Shown: piece by piece, positions 9,610 through 18,225 of the stretch
Position numbering within the stretch: the stretch's first letter is position 1
How the letters are laid out: each line of letters opens with the position of its first letter
Origin: Lysobacter auxotrophicus
GTDB taxonomy: Bacteria > Pseudomonadota > Gammaproteobacteria > Xanthomonadales > Xanthomonadaceae
Direction: 5' to 3'
DNA length: 64,000 nucleotides
Assembly (NCBI RefSeq): GCF_027924565.1
Contig: NZ_AP027041.1
Span: 1,550,001-1,614,000 of the forward strand
Translations under genes and position numbers: made by a program
Notes under the pieces: generated by a model
What the model was told of the DNA's origin: nothing
Databases searched by the model: none
Seen by the model: only the letters and a program-made list of their open reading frames with translations

Positions 9610-10310
9610 TCGATGGCCTCGCTCACGATCGGCGCGACATCGCCGGCAACGATGCGGTAGCCCACGCGCGGCAGCGTCTGGATCAGCTTGATCGCGAAGG
9701 GACCGTCCACGCTGCGGCGCAATTCGTAGATGTGCGAACGGAGCATGTCGCCGTCGGGCGGGTCGTCGCCCCACAGCGCGTGCTCCAGGCGGTCGCGCGT
9801 GACGGCGGCGGGACTGGCCTGCATCAGCACTTCCAGCAGCTTGCGGCACGCCGGGTACAGGTGAAGCGGCCGGCCGGCGCGCGTGGCTTCCAGCGTGCTC
9901 ATGTCGAGTTTGAGATCGCCCACCTGCAGTACCTTGCTGCGGCCGCGACCCCGCGCACGCGCCACCAGCGCTTCCAGCCGCACTTCGAGTTCGGGCAGGT
10001 GGAAGGGCTTGGTGAGGTAATCGTCGGCGCCTGCGCGGAAGCCGGCGATCTTGTCGGGCAGTTCGTCGCGCGCGGTGAGCATCAGCACCGGCGTGTCGCG
10101 ACCGGCTTCGCGCAAGCGGCTCAGTACTTCGCGACCGTCCATGCGCGGCAGCATCCAGTCCAGGACGATCGCGTCGAATTCAGTGGTGATCGCCAGGTGC
10201 AGGCCGGTGGGGCCGTCGGGCGCGGCGTCGAGCGTGAAGCCACGCGCGTCGAAATACTCGAACAGGTTGGCGACCAGGTTGTGATTGTCCTCGACGACCA
10301 GCACGCGCAT
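9606..10310 (-). CDS. OmpR/PhoB-type response regulator (PmrA-like by context)
   Basis: A 234-aa regulator with a receiver domain (1-115; acidic pocket ED at 7-8, phospho-acceptor Asp51 in VLDWMLPRMDG, conserved Lys in DDYLTKPF) and a winged-helix DNA-binding domain (about 130-225, ending LIQTLPRVGYRI). Start at ATG 10310 has an excellent AGGAGG site. Its stop overlaps the kinase start. About 245 bases separate it from the divergent PAP2-eptA genes, enough for two promoters and operators; no operator could be fixed by eye. Confidence 0.93.
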   Translation of the reverse strand: MRVLVVEDNHNLVANLFEYFDARGFTLDAAPDGPTGLHLAITTEFDAIVLDWMLPRMDGREVLSRLREAGRDTPVLMLTARDELPDKIAGFRAGADDYLTKPFHLPELEVRLEALVARARGRGRSKVLQVGDLKLDMSTLEATRAGRPLHLYPACRKLLEVLMQASPAAVTRDRLEHALWGDDPPDGDMLRSHIYELRRSVDGPFAIKLIQTLPRVGYRIVAGDVAPIVSEAIE

Positions 10311-10554
10311 CGCGGTCTCCGCCTCCTTTCGGCGCGCATGCGCCTGCGCTCCATTGTGCACCCGTCGACATGGGAATGGCGTCGGAATCCACGCCGCTCT
10401 CGTGTCGGCGAAATGCCCGATGAACGCGATGTTCCGTGCACGCCGGATCCGACCGCATTCCGACACCCCGCGCCGGAGCATGCACGCGTTCTCCGTCATC
10501 CGAGCCATCCCTTCCGTCATGCGCAGTGCGATTTCACCGCCGTCCGTAGCCCCC

Positions 10555-11331
10555 ATGCGCGCACGTCCCACCCTTCCCAACCACTCGACCGACCTCTTGC
10601 CGCGCGATGGCCTGCGCTTCGCGGTCACGCACGTGTTCGCGCCGATGCTGGGCTTCGTCGTGCTGCTGCTGGCGATGCGCTGGTCCAGCGGCGACCAGTG
10701 GCTCGCCGATCGCCTGTACGCGATGCAGGGCGGGCAATGGGCGTTGCGGGATGCGTTCGTCACGCAGACGCTGGTGCATCGTTTCGGGCGATACGTGGGC
10801 ATCGCGCTGTGGATCGGCGTACTCGTCGCCTGGCTGGTCGCGCGACGTCGCGCGCGCTGGGCGCCGCTGCGCGCGCCGCTTACGTATCTGGCCGTCGCCG
10901 TCGCGCTGTCGGTGTTGTGCGTGGCGTGGGTGAAGTCGTGGTCGAACATGGATTGCCCGTGGGACCTCACCCGTTACGGCGGCCTGCGTCCCTTCGTCGG
11001 CCTCTGGGACGTGCGCCCCGTCGGCCTGGAGCGCGGCGCGTGCTTCCCCGCGGGGCATGCGGGCGGCGGTTACGCGTGGCTGTCGCTGTATTTCTTCCTC
11101 GGCGCCGTGCGGCCGCGCTGGCGCTGGGCCGGCCTCGCTGCCGGCATCGTTCTGGGACTCGTGTTCGGCATCGCGCAGCAGTTGCGCGGCGCGCATTTCG
11201 CTTCGCATGACATCGCCTCCGCCGGAATCTGCTGGGCTGTCGCGATCGCGACGTGGCAGCTGTTCCGTCCGAGCCTGGTGCGATCGCGCTGGATGGCCGC
11301 GGGCATCGACTCCCGGGAGACGAAGGCATGA
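10555..11331 (+). CDS. PAP2-family phosphatase, possibly acting on lipid A or an undecaprenyl carrier
   Basis: A 258-aa membrane phosphatase with five or six hydrophobic segments. The PAP2 catalytic motifs are recognisable: KSWSNMDCPWDLTRYGG (motif 1 with Lys), CFPAGHAGGGYA (motif 2, FPAGH in place of PSGH) and LRGAHFASHDIAS (motif 3 with the catalytic His and Asp). It overlaps eptA by four bases (ATGA), so the phosphatase and the phosphoethanolamine transferase are coupled; this fits removal or replacement of lipid A phosphates. Start at 10555 is uncertain; ATG 10519 is an alternative in frame. Confidence 0.82.
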   Translation: MRARPTLPNHSTDLLPRDGLRFAVTHVFAPMLGFVVLLLAMRWSSGDQWLADRLYAMQGGQWALRDAFVTQTLVHRFGRYVGIALWIGVLVAWLVARRRARWAPLRAPLTYLAVAVALSVLCVAWVKSWSNMDCPWDLTRYGGLRPFVGLWDVRPVGLERGACFPAGHAGGGYAWLSLYFFLGAVRPRWRWAGLAAGIVLGLVFGIAQQLRGAHFASHDIASAGICWAVAIATWQLFRPSLVRSRWMAAGIDSRETKA

Positions 11332-13004
11332 ACTCCGTCGTTTCCAATCGTCCGTTCGACGAGGCGCTGCGTCGCTCCCGCCAGCTGCTGGCGATCCGTC
11401 CGGAGATGAGCGTCGAGCGCCTCGCGCTGTACGTCGCGGTGTTCTTCACCGTGTTCTGCAACGTCGCGTTCTTCCATGCGGTCGGCGCGACGGGCGCGCT
11501 GCACGACGCGTCGGGCTGGAAGCTCGCGCTCAGCCTGGTGCTGATGATCGGCGCGCTCAACATGCTGCTGCTGTGCCTGCTGCTCAATCGCTGGACCGTG
11601 CGGCCGGTGCTGACGGTGCTGATCCCGGTCACCGCGATGGCCGCGCATTTCATGAGCCGCTACACGGTCTATCTTGACCCGGACATGCTGCGCAACATCC
11701 TGCACACCGACGGCAAGGAGTCCGGTGAGCTGCTGTCGCTCGGCATGCTGCCTGGCCTGCTGTGGCTCGGCGTGCTGCCGACGCTGCTGGTGTGGCGCGT
11801 CCGCGTGAAGACGCGGCCGATCGGGCGCGCGGTGCTCGTGCGGCTCGGGTGCATCGTGCTGTCGCTGCTGGTGGCGGGCGGCGCGATGATGGCCTCGTTC
11901 CAGGATCTGTCGGCGCTGATGCGCAACCACAAGGAACTGCGCCACCTGATCACGCCGGGCAACTACCTGGTCTCGCTCGTGCGCGTGGCGGAGCACGACG
12001 GCGCGCGCCACCGGCCGAAAACGCCCATCGGCGTGAACGCGCACGTCGTCGGCCGCGATCCCAACGCCAAGCCGCGCCTGCTGGTCATCGTCGTCGGCGA
12101 AACCGTCCGCGCGCAGAACTGGGGCCTGAACGGTTACGCACGGCAGACCACGCCGCAGCTGCGCGACATCGGGCCGATCAACTTCACCGACGTCACGTCC
12201 TGCGGCTCGGCGACGGAAGTCTCGGTGCCGTGCATGTTCTCGCCGTTCGGCCGCGCGCATTACGACGAGGACCGCATCGCGCACACGCAGTCGCTGCTCA
12301 ACGTGCTCGACCACGCCGGCATCGGCGTGCTGTGGCGCGACAACCAGACCGGGTGCAAGGGCGTGTGCGAGGGCCTGCCGTTCGAGTCGTTCGAACACGC
12401 GCGCGATCCGCAGGCCTGCACCGCCGAAGGCTGCCTGGACGAGGTGATGCTGCACGGCCTCGCCGACGCGATCGCCCGCCGCCCGGGCGACGAGGTCGTC
12501 GTGCTGCACCAGCTCGGCAGTCATGGCCCGAGCTATGCGAAGCGGTACCCCGCACGCCTGCGCCGCTTCACGCCGACCTGCGAGACGGCCGATCTCGGCG
12601 ATTGCACGCGCGAGCAGATCGTCAACGCGTACGACAACTCGGTGCTCGGCACCGACGATTTCCTTGTGCGCACGATCCGCTTCCTCGCCGAACAATCCTC
12701 GCGCGAAACCGCGCTGATCTACCTGTCCGACCACGGCGAATCGCTCGGCGAGAACGGCCTGTACCTGCATGGCGTGCCGTACGCGATCGCGCCGCAGACG
12801 CAGACGCGCGTGCCGATGGTGATGTGGTTCTCGCCGGGTTTCGCGGCCGACCGCAACCTCGATATCGACTGCATGAAGCGCGAGAGCCATGCGCCGGCGA
12901 GCCAGGACAACCTGTTCCACTCCGTGCTCGGCCTGATGCAGGTGCAGACGCCGGAATACGATCGCAAGCTCGACCTGTTCGACCGCTGCATCGCGCCGGC
13001 GTAA
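11328..13004 (+). CDS. eptA: Phosphoethanolamine-lipid A transferase
   Basis: A 558-aa inner-membrane enzyme that adds phosphoethanolamine to lipid A, lowering negative charge and giving polymyxin resistance. The N-terminal part has five membrane helices (about 30-210). The periplasmic sulfatase-like domain follows with IVVGETVRAQNWGLNGYARQ (catalytic Thr in GET), DVTSCGSATEVSVPCMFSP, and SDHGESLGENGLYLHG (zinc ligands Asp-His). Several cysteine pairs suited to disulfides are present (CKGVCEG, CTAEGC, CETADLGDC). It is translationally coupled to the PAP2 gene. The divergent two-component system is the likely regulator. Confidence 0.94.
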   Translation: MNSVVSNRPFDEALRRSRQLLAIRPEMSVERLALYVAVFFTVFCNVAFFHAVGATGALHDASGWKLALSLVLMIGALNMLLLCLLLNRWTVRPVLTVLIPVTAMAAHFMSRYTVYLDPDMLRNILHTDGKESGELLSLGMLPGLLWLGVLPTLLVWRVRVKTRPIGRAVLVRLGCIVLSLLVAGGAMMASFQDLSALMRNHKELRHLITPGNYLVSLVRVAEHDGARHRPKTPIGVNAHVVGRDPNAKPRLLVIVVGETVRAQNWGLNGYARQTTPQLRDIGPINFTDVTSCGSATEVSVPCMFSPFGRAHYDEDRIAHTQSLLNVLDHAGIGVLWRDNQTGCKGVCEGLPFESFEHARDPQACTAEGCLDEVMLHGLADAIARRPGDEVVVLHQLGSHGPSYAKRYPARLRRFTPTCETADLGDCTREQIVNAYDNSVLGTDDFLVRTIRFLAEQSSRETALIYLSDHGESLGENGLYLHGVPYAIAPQTQTRVPMVMWFSPGFAADRNLDIDCMKRESHAPASQDNLFHSVLGLMQVQTPEYDRKLDLFDRCIAPA

Positions 13005-13097
13005 CTCGCACGCGCACGCCGTCGGGGGCGGGAGAGCCCCGCCGCGCCGAACGCCCGATCCTTCGACGTGGCAAGTGTCGGCAGTGGGCCGCCCGAT

Positions 13098-13125
13098 GGC
13101 AGGCGTGTTGCAGTGCACGCCTGCC
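13098..13125 (+). terminator. 10-bp hairpin after eptA
   Basis: GGCAGGCGTG and CACGCCTGCC form a perfect stem with an 8-base loop about 95 bases after the eptA stop. No T run follows closely, so it may be a weak terminator or another structural site. Confidence 0.4.
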
Positions 13126-13243
13126 GCATCCTTTGGCCTCCAGCCGGCGCGGGCCGGCATCGGGAGGCATGCGATGTCGAACTCCATCCTGTGGTCCGGG
13201 CTGCTGGCGTGTTTCGTGACGGGCTTGAAGCAGGCTCGCGCGC

Positions 13244-13585
13244 ATGGCACAGCTGCAGGCGGCGGTCGCGCAGGATCCGAAGCGGATGCGCGCGATGCTC
13301 GGGCAGGACCTTTGGCTGCTGGGGCACACGCCGGTGACGTTGCCGGGCATGGCGTCGAACGGTGTCGCGGTGAACCTCAACACCGCCGAGTTCGAGCAGT
13401 TGCGCACGTTGCCGGGCATCGATGCGGCCATCGCCGTACGCGCGTTGCGCAGCCGGCGCGAGCGCGGGGCGTTTGCCGATGTGGCGGATTTCGCACGGCG
13501 CGCGGGTCTTGATGCCGCGCAATCGGCGGCGTTGGACGCAGCGGCCGTGGCGTTGCGGAAAGCGGGCTTGAACGAGCGCCGCTGA
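13244..13585 (+). CDS. Helix-hairpin-helix (ComEA-like) protein
   Basis: A 113-aa protein with a helix-hairpin-helix DNA-binding fold at about 38-95. VNLNTAEFEQLRTLPGIDAA is the standard HhH start (LNTA...L..LPGI), followed by LRSRRERGAFADVADFARRA. The N-terminal 37 residues are not recognised. No clear ribosome site precedes ATG 13244. A different frame immediately upstream (ATG 13174, MSNSILWSGLLACFVTGLKQ) encodes a membrane-like leader that runs into this gene, so a frameshift or a separate overlapping leader ORF is possible. ComEA-like proteins bind incoming DNA during transformation; that role is not shown here. Confidence 0.7.
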   Translation: MAQLQAAVAQDPKRMRAMLGQDLWLLGHTPVTLPGMASNGVAVNLNTAEFEQLRTLPGIDAAIAVRALRSRRERGAFADVADFARRAGLDAAQSAALDAAAVALRKAGLNERR

Positions 13586-13602
13586 AGTTGCTTGTAGCTC
13601 TT

Positions 13603-13688
13603 GCAGCCCGGGTTAGGCCGAGAGCCGCACCTGGGGACTGGCGTGCCGCAAGATTCCCCGGGTGCGCTTCGCTTACCCGGGCTACAAG
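13603..13688. repeat. REP-type palindrome, inverted pair after the HhH gene
   Basis: A divergent copy (TTGCAGCCCGGGTTAGGCCG) followed by a close inverted copy (CCCCGGGTGCGCTTCGCTTA then CCCGGGCTACAA). It fills the gap between two convergent genes. Confidence 0.8.
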
Positions 13689-13699
13689 AGCTGGCGCAG

Positions 13700-14803
13700 T
13701 CAGGCCGTGCCGGACGCGAACAGATCGTTCTGCGCGACCGGCACCTCGTCGCGGCCGATGAATCCCGACAGCCCGACGCCCACCAGCCGATAACGCGTGT
13801 CCGACGACAACGGCACGCGCCCGCGCAGATCGCAGGCGATACGCGTGAGCTGTTCCAGACTCGTCGGCCGCTCCGCCGGCGTGAGGCTGCGCGTGAGGAT
13901 GCGGAAGTCGGCGGTCTTCAGCTTCAGCACGATCGTGCGCGCCACGCGCTCGGGGTCGCGTTCCAGTTCGCGCCCGTAGCTTTCCCAGGTTTTTTCTGCG
14001 AGCCGGTGGATGTGCGGCTCCAGTTCGTCCATCAGCAGGTCGCGCTCGAAGGTGTCTTCGGAGGAGATCTGCAAGGTCGGACGTTCCGGCTCCACGGGAT
14101 TGTGATCGATGCCCAGCGAGAGTTCATGCAGGCGCCGGCCCCAGCGACCAAAGCGCAGTTCCAGTTCGGCGGCGCCGAGCTCGCGCAGGTGGGCGACCGT
14201 TTCGATGCCCAGTTCCTGCAGCTTCGCTTCCATGACCTTCCCCACGCCGGGCAGGCGTCCGACCGGCAGCGGCGCGAGGAAGGCCTCGATCTGGTGCGGA
14301 CGGATCACGAACAGGCCGTCGGGCTTGCGCCAGTCGGAGGCGATCTTCGCCAGGAACTTGTTCGGCGCCACGCCCGCCGATGCGGTGAGCTGCGTTTCCT
14401 CGCGGATGGCCTCGCGGATCGCCTGCGCCGTGGCGGTGGCCGTCGGCAGGCCGGTCTTGGTTTCGCTCACGTCGAGGTAGGCCTCGTCCAGCGAGAGCGG
14501 CTCGATGAGGTCGGTGTGCCGCTGGAAGATCTCGCGCACCTGCCGCGACACGGCCTTGTAGCGCGTGAAATCCGGCGGCACGAACACCGCCTGCGGGCAC
14601 AGGCGTTCGGCGCGGATGGCGGGCATGGCGGAGCGCACGCCGAAGGTACGCGCCTCGTAGCTCGCCGCGCACACCACCGAGCGCGCCCCGCGCCAGGCGA
14701 CGACCACCGGCCGGCCGCGCAGGGACGGGTCGTCGCGCTGTTCGACGGACGCGTAGAAGGCGTCCATGTCGACATGGAGGATCTTGCGGGGCGGTGCGGA
14801 CAC
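13700..14803 (-). CDS. dinB: DNA polymerase IV
   Basis: Error-prone Y-family polymerase (367 aa from GTG 14803). It shows ILHVDMDAFYASVEQRDDP with the first catalytic aspartates, VVCAASYEARTFGVRSAM, SLDEAYLDVSETK with the Asp-Glu pair, a helix-hairpin-helix region (LPGVGKVMEAKLQELGI) and the little-finger domain. The start is uncertain: GTG 14803 gives VSAPPRKILHVDMD; a longer frame reads on through a LexA-like box and a REP element and is unlikely. It ends in NDLFASGTA; the QNDLF part resembles the beta-clamp binding peptide. The operator just upstream suggests SOS control. Confidence 0.93.
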   Translation of the reverse strand: MSAPPRKILHVDMDAFYASVEQRDDPSLRGRPVVVAWRGARSVVCAASYEARTFGVRSAMPAIRAERLCPQAVFVPPDFTRYKAVSRQVREIFQRHTDLIEPLSLDEAYLDVSETKTGLPTATATAQAIREAIREETQLTASAGVAPNKFLAKIASDWRKPDGLFVIRPHQIEAFLAPLPVGRLPGVGKVMEAKLQELGIETVAHLRELGAAELELRFGRWGRRLHELSLGIDHNPVEPERPTLQISSEDTFERDLLMDELEPHIHRLAEKTWESYGRELERDPERVARTIVLKLKTADFRILTRSLTPAERPTSLEQLTRIACDLRGRVPLSSDTRYRLVGVGLSGFIGRDEVPVAQNDLFASGTA

Positions 14804-14825
14804 GGGCCGTGGTGCGGTGTGTTTG

Positions 14826-14843
14826 TTAGTCAAAATGCTAACA
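14826..14843 (-). promoter_or_regulatory. LexA-like operator upstream of dinB
   Basis: GTTAGTCAAAATGCTAAC is an inverted repeat (GTTAG...CTAAC). Read as TTAG-N6-TGCTA it differs by one base from the Xanthomonadales LexA site TTAG-N6-TACTA. It ends 23 bases before the chosen dinB start. The site is seen; LexA binding is inference from the target gene and the family motif. Confidence 0.6.
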
Positions 14844-14883
14844 AGTACGGCCGGCGCGGTCACGTGTCGGAAGCCGCATGCCC

Positions 14884-14962
14884 TTGTAGCCCGGGTAAGC
14901 GAAGCGCACCCGGGTTGGGCGTGACAGGCCCCGGGTGCGCTTCGCTTACCCGGGCTACAAAA
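14884..14962. repeat. REP-type palindrome, inverted pair between dinB and the HPF-like gene
   Basis: TTGTAGCCCGGGTAAGCGAA followed by GCGCACCCGGG, and its inverted copy CCCCGGGTGCGCTTCGCTTA ending in CCCGGGCTACAA, with a short spacer. The two arms are nearly perfect copies, so the pair could form one long hairpin. Confidence 0.88.
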
Positions 14963-14983
14963 GCTTTCGCAGGTGCTCAACGA

Positions 14984-15352
14984 TCAGGCCGCATCCTCGG
15001 TCCTCGCCGCCGCCGCCCGCTTCGCCCCGTCGCGCACGCTGCGAACGTGCTCCGATACCTGCCGCTGCATCGCGTCGAACGCGTCGCGAACCGCCACATA
15101 GGCGTCCTCGTGCGAATGGTCCTTTGCCGGCGTGCGGCCGGCCTCGAACGTGGCCCCGCGCATCACCGCGTGCACGTGCACCTCGTAGCGGTTTCCGTGC
15201 TGGTGGCGATGCTCCGCGTGGCGCACGGCCACGTCGCAGGACTGGAGCTGCGGCGCGATCTGCCACAGCTTGTGCGCGTGGCGGAGGATGTCCTCGCGCA
15301 GCGCATCGGAAACGGGCAGGCCTTCGAACCGGATCGTGACGTCGTGTTGCAT
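14984..15352 (-). CDS. HPF/RaiA-family ribosome-associated protein
   Basis: A 122-aa protein with the ribosome-hibernation-factor fold. MQHDVTIRFEGLPVSDALRE opens the beta-alpha-beta core; RYEVHVHAVMRGATFEAGRT and SHEDAYVAVRDAFDAMQRQV complete it. Members bind the 30S decoding region in stationary phase or stress. It lacks the long C-terminal dimerisation domain of long HPF. The many histidines in AVRHAEHRHQHGN are unusual and could bind metal. It stands alone, away from rpoN, so it is probably a second paralogue and not the main hpf. Confidence 0.85.
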   Translation of the reverse strand: MQHDVTIRFEGLPVSDALREDILRHAHKLWQIAPQLQSCDVAVRHAEHRHQHGNRYEVHVHAVMRGATFEAGRTPAKDHSHEDAYVAVRDAFDAMQRQVSEHVRSVRDGAKRAAAARTEDAA

Positions 15353-15475
15353 GGCAAATCCGCTAGGGTGGTGACGCCTCCATTTGCGGATGTCCCCGAT
15401 GCGATGTCAGCTTGAAACTTGCACGTGGCCGCGTGCATCGTTCGGGCGCATGATGTCGGACTGGCCACGCGCCCG

Positions 15476-18178
15476 ATGAGCACCTATTCCCTCCCATCGC
15501 TGTTCTCGCCTGCGTCCGTCGCCGTCATCGGCGGCAGCCCGCGCGAGCGCTCGATTGGCCGCGCCGTGCTGCGCAACCTGCAGGCCGGTGGCTTTGCCGG
15601 CCGCATCGGGCTGGTGAATCCGCGCCATCGCGAGATCGAAGGCGTCGCGTCCGTTGCGCGCGTCGCCGATCTCCCGTTCGTGCCGGAACTCGTGCTGATC
15701 GCGACGCCCGCCGCGATGGTGCCCCGATACGCGAAATCGGCCGCCGAGCACGGCGCCTCAGCGGCCGTCGTGCTCACGACGGGGTTGGGGCAGGGCGAGG
15801 GTTCGCTTGCTGCCGAACTGCAGGCCATCGCGCGCACGCACGGCATGCGCCTGGCCGGACCCAACAGCCTGGGCGTGATCGCGCCGCACGCGCGGCTCAA
15901 TGCGAGTTTCGCCGCGCACACGCCGCTGCCGGGCGACATCGCGCTGGTGTCGCAATCGGCCGCGATCGCGGCGGCGCTGGTCGAATGGGGCGCGAGCCGC
16001 GAGATCGGGTTTTCCGCGGTCGCCGCGCTGGGCGATGCGCTCGACGTCGACTTCGCCGACCTGCTCGACTACTTCGCGCGCGACCGCCACTCGCGCGCAA
16101 TCCTGCTGTACGTCGAATCGATCCGCGACGCGCGCAAGTTCATGTCGGCGGCGCGCGCCGCGGCCCGGCTCAAGCCGGTGGTGGTGGTGAAATCCGGCCG
16201 CCATGCGCCGCGCACCGTCGCGCCGCACACGCATGCGGCGGCGCTTGCTGCGCCGGACGCCGTCTACGCCGCCGCATTCCATCGCGCCGGCATGTTGCGC
16301 GTGCGCGCGTTGAACGAACTGTTCTCCGCGGCCGAAGCGCTCAGCCGCGTCGACACCTTGCCCGGACGGCGCCTGGCGATTTTCGCCAACGGCCGCGGCA
16401 CCGGCGCGCTCGCCGCCGATCGCCTGCTCGACATGGGCGGCACGCTGGCGGCGATTTCCAAGGAGGCGCGCGCCCGCATCCAGCCGATCGCCTCGTCCGC
16501 GTGGCCGGGCACGAACCCGGTCGACTTCTACGGCGACGTCGACCATGCGTCCTACGCGCAGGCGTTCCGCGCATTGGCTGAGGACGATGCGAACGACGCG
16601 CTGCTCGTGCTCAACACGCCGACCGCGTTGATGGGCGCGCACAGCCGCGCCGACGCGCTCGCGCAGGCGCGCGAATCGCTGCCGTGGCACACGCGCAAAA
16701 AGCCGGTGTTCGCGGTGTGGCTCGGCGCCGACGAGGCCGCGGCCGATCGCCTCAACGCGGCGCGCATTCCCAATTACCCGACCGAAGCCGACGCCGTACG
16801 CGGCTTCATGTACCTGGTGCGCCATCGCGAAGCGCAGATGACGCTGATGGAAACGCCGCCGAGCCTGCCGGACGATTTCGTCGTCGACACCGACACGGCG
16901 CGTGGCATCGTCGAGGGCGCCGTCAGCGCGGGACGCCGCTGGCTCGATCCCATCGAGGTCACGCGCGTGCTGGGCGCGTATGGCATTCCAATCACGCCGG
17001 TGGCGCATGCGCGCGATGCGGACGAGGCGGCGCGCGCTGCCGCGACGTGGTTCGCGGAAGGCCTGCAGGTGGCGGTGAAGGTGTTTTCGCCGGACATCGA
17101 GCACAAGTCGGACGTCGACGGCGTGCGGCTGAACCTCTTCAGCGAGCAGGCGGTGCGCGACGCCGTCGAGTCGATCCTGCAACGCGCGTGCAGCCTGCGG
17201 CCCGACGCGCGGATCGATGGCGTCACCGTGCACCCGATGATCGTGCGACCGAAGGCGCGCGAGCTGATCGCCGGCGTCGCGGACGACGAGACCTTCGGCC
17301 CCGCGATTGTGTTCGGCCGCGGCGGCACGGCGGTGGAAGTGATCGACGACAAGGTGCTGGCGCTGCCGCCGCTGGACCTGCGCCTGGCGCACGAAATGAT
17401 CGGCCGCACGCGCGTGTCGCGCATCCTCAAGGCCTACCGCGACGTGCCCGCCGCGGACGAGCGCGCCGTCGCGCTGGTGCTGGTGAAGCTGGCGCAGCTC
17501 GTCGTCGACGTTCCGGAGATCCGCGAAGTCGACATCAACCCGCTGCTGGCCGACAAGGACGGCCTGATCGCGGTCGATGCGCGCATCGGCGTCTCGCCGT
17601 CGCGCCTGCTGCACAAGGGGCCGGGGCATCCGCGGCTGGCGATCCGGCCGTATCCGAAGGAATGGGAACGCGCGATGGTGCTGTCGGATGGCGCGACGGC
17701 GTTCGTGCGGCCCGTGCGTCCGGAAGACGACGCGATGTTCCGTGAGTTCTTCGCGCGCGTATCGGACGAAGACCTGCGCATGCGGTTCTTCCAGACGGTG
17801 AAGCACTTCAGCCATGAGTTCATCGCGCAGCTCACGCAGCTGGATTACGCGCGCTCGATCGCGCTGGTCGCCATCGATCCGCCGACCGGCGAAATGCTCG
17901 GCGCCGTGCGCCTGCTCGCCGATGCGAACTACGACAAGGGCGAGTACGGAATCCTCGTGCGCTCCGACCTCAAGGGCCACGGCCTGGGCTGGCGGCTGAT
18001 GCAGATCATGATCGAGTACGCGCGCTGGCTCGGACTGCGCTCGATCGAGGGCGAGGTGCTGCAGGAGAACCGCACGATGATCGAGATGTGCCGGGCGCTG
18101 GGGTTCTCGGTGGTCACCAATCCGGAAGATCCGAGCCTGGTGACGGTGTCGTTGCGGATCGGGGACATGCCGACGTAA
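15476..18178 (+). CDS. Acetyl-CoA synthetase (NDP-forming)-type protein lysine acetyltransferase, Pat/PatZ-like
   Basis: A 900-aa two-part protein. The first about 700 residues resemble ADP-forming acyl-CoA synthetase: CoA-binding domain (VAVIGGSPRERSIGRAVLRN), ligase-like domains (GRGTGALAADRLLDMGG) and an ATP-grasp part (VAVKVFSPDIEHKSDVDGV, FGRGGTAVEVIDDK). The last about 170 residues are a GNAT acetyltransferase (FVRPVRPEDDAMFREFF, LVRSDLKGHGLGWRLM). Such proteins acetylate acetyl-CoA synthetase and other enzymes on lysine in response to acetyl-CoA. Start ATG 15476 (MSTYSLPSLFSP) fits family N-termini better than the upstream frame. It stands alone, but an acetate-sensing system lies about 8 kb downstream. 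Confidence 0.92.
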   Translation: MSTYSLPSLFSPASVAVIGGSPRERSIGRAVLRNLQAGGFAGRIGLVNPRHREIEGVASVARVADLPFVPELVLIATPAAMVPRYAKSAAEHGASAAVVLTTGLGQGEGSLAAELQAIARTHGMRLAGPNSLGVIAPHARLNASFAAHTPLPGDIALVSQSAAIAAALVEWGASREIGFSAVAALGDALDVDFADLLDYFARDRHSRAILLYVESIRDARKFMSAARAAARLKPVVVVKSGRHAPRTVAPHTHAAALAAPDAVYAAAFHRAGMLRVRALNELFSAAEALSRVDTLPGRRLAIFANGRGTGALAADRLLDMGGTLAAISKEARARIQPIASSAWPGTNPVDFYGDVDHASYAQAFRALAEDDANDALLVLNTPTALMGAHSRADALAQARESLPWHTRKKPVFAVWLGADEAAADRLNAARIPNYPTEADAVRGFMYLVRHREAQMTLMETPPSLPDDFVVDTDTARGIVEGAVSAGRRWLDPIEVTRVLGAYGIPITPVAHARDADEAARAAATWFAEGLQVAVKVFSPDIEHKSDVDGVRLNLFSEQAVRDAVESILQRACSLRPDARIDGVTVHPMIVRPKARELIAGVADDETFGPAIVFGRGGTAVEVIDDKVLALPPLDLRLAHEMIGRTRVSRILKAYRDVPAADERAVALVLVKLAQLVVDVPEIREVDINPLLADKDGLIAVDARIGVSPSRLLHKGPGHPRLAIRPYPKEWERAMVLSDGATAFVRPVRPEDDAMFREFFARVSDEDLRMRFFQTVKHFSHEFIAQLTQLDYARSIALVAIDPPTGEMLGAVRLLADANYDKGEYGILVRSDLKGHGLGWRLMQIMIEYARWLGLRSIEGEVLQENRTMIEMCRALGFSVVTNPEDPSLVTVSLRIGDMPT

Positions 18179-18225
18179 GTCCGGCGGCGTCGGGCACGCG
18201 CAGTTAACGCCGGGGCAGGGCACTT

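Noticed and set aside
10311-10554. PmrA-type operator in the region between the response regulator and the PAP2 gene
   Set aside because: No convincing direct repeat of the known PmrA or PhoP type was found by eye.
14804-14980. A longer N-terminus for dinB
   Set aside because: The extra codons translate a REP palindrome and the LexA-like box, and do not match DinB N-termini.
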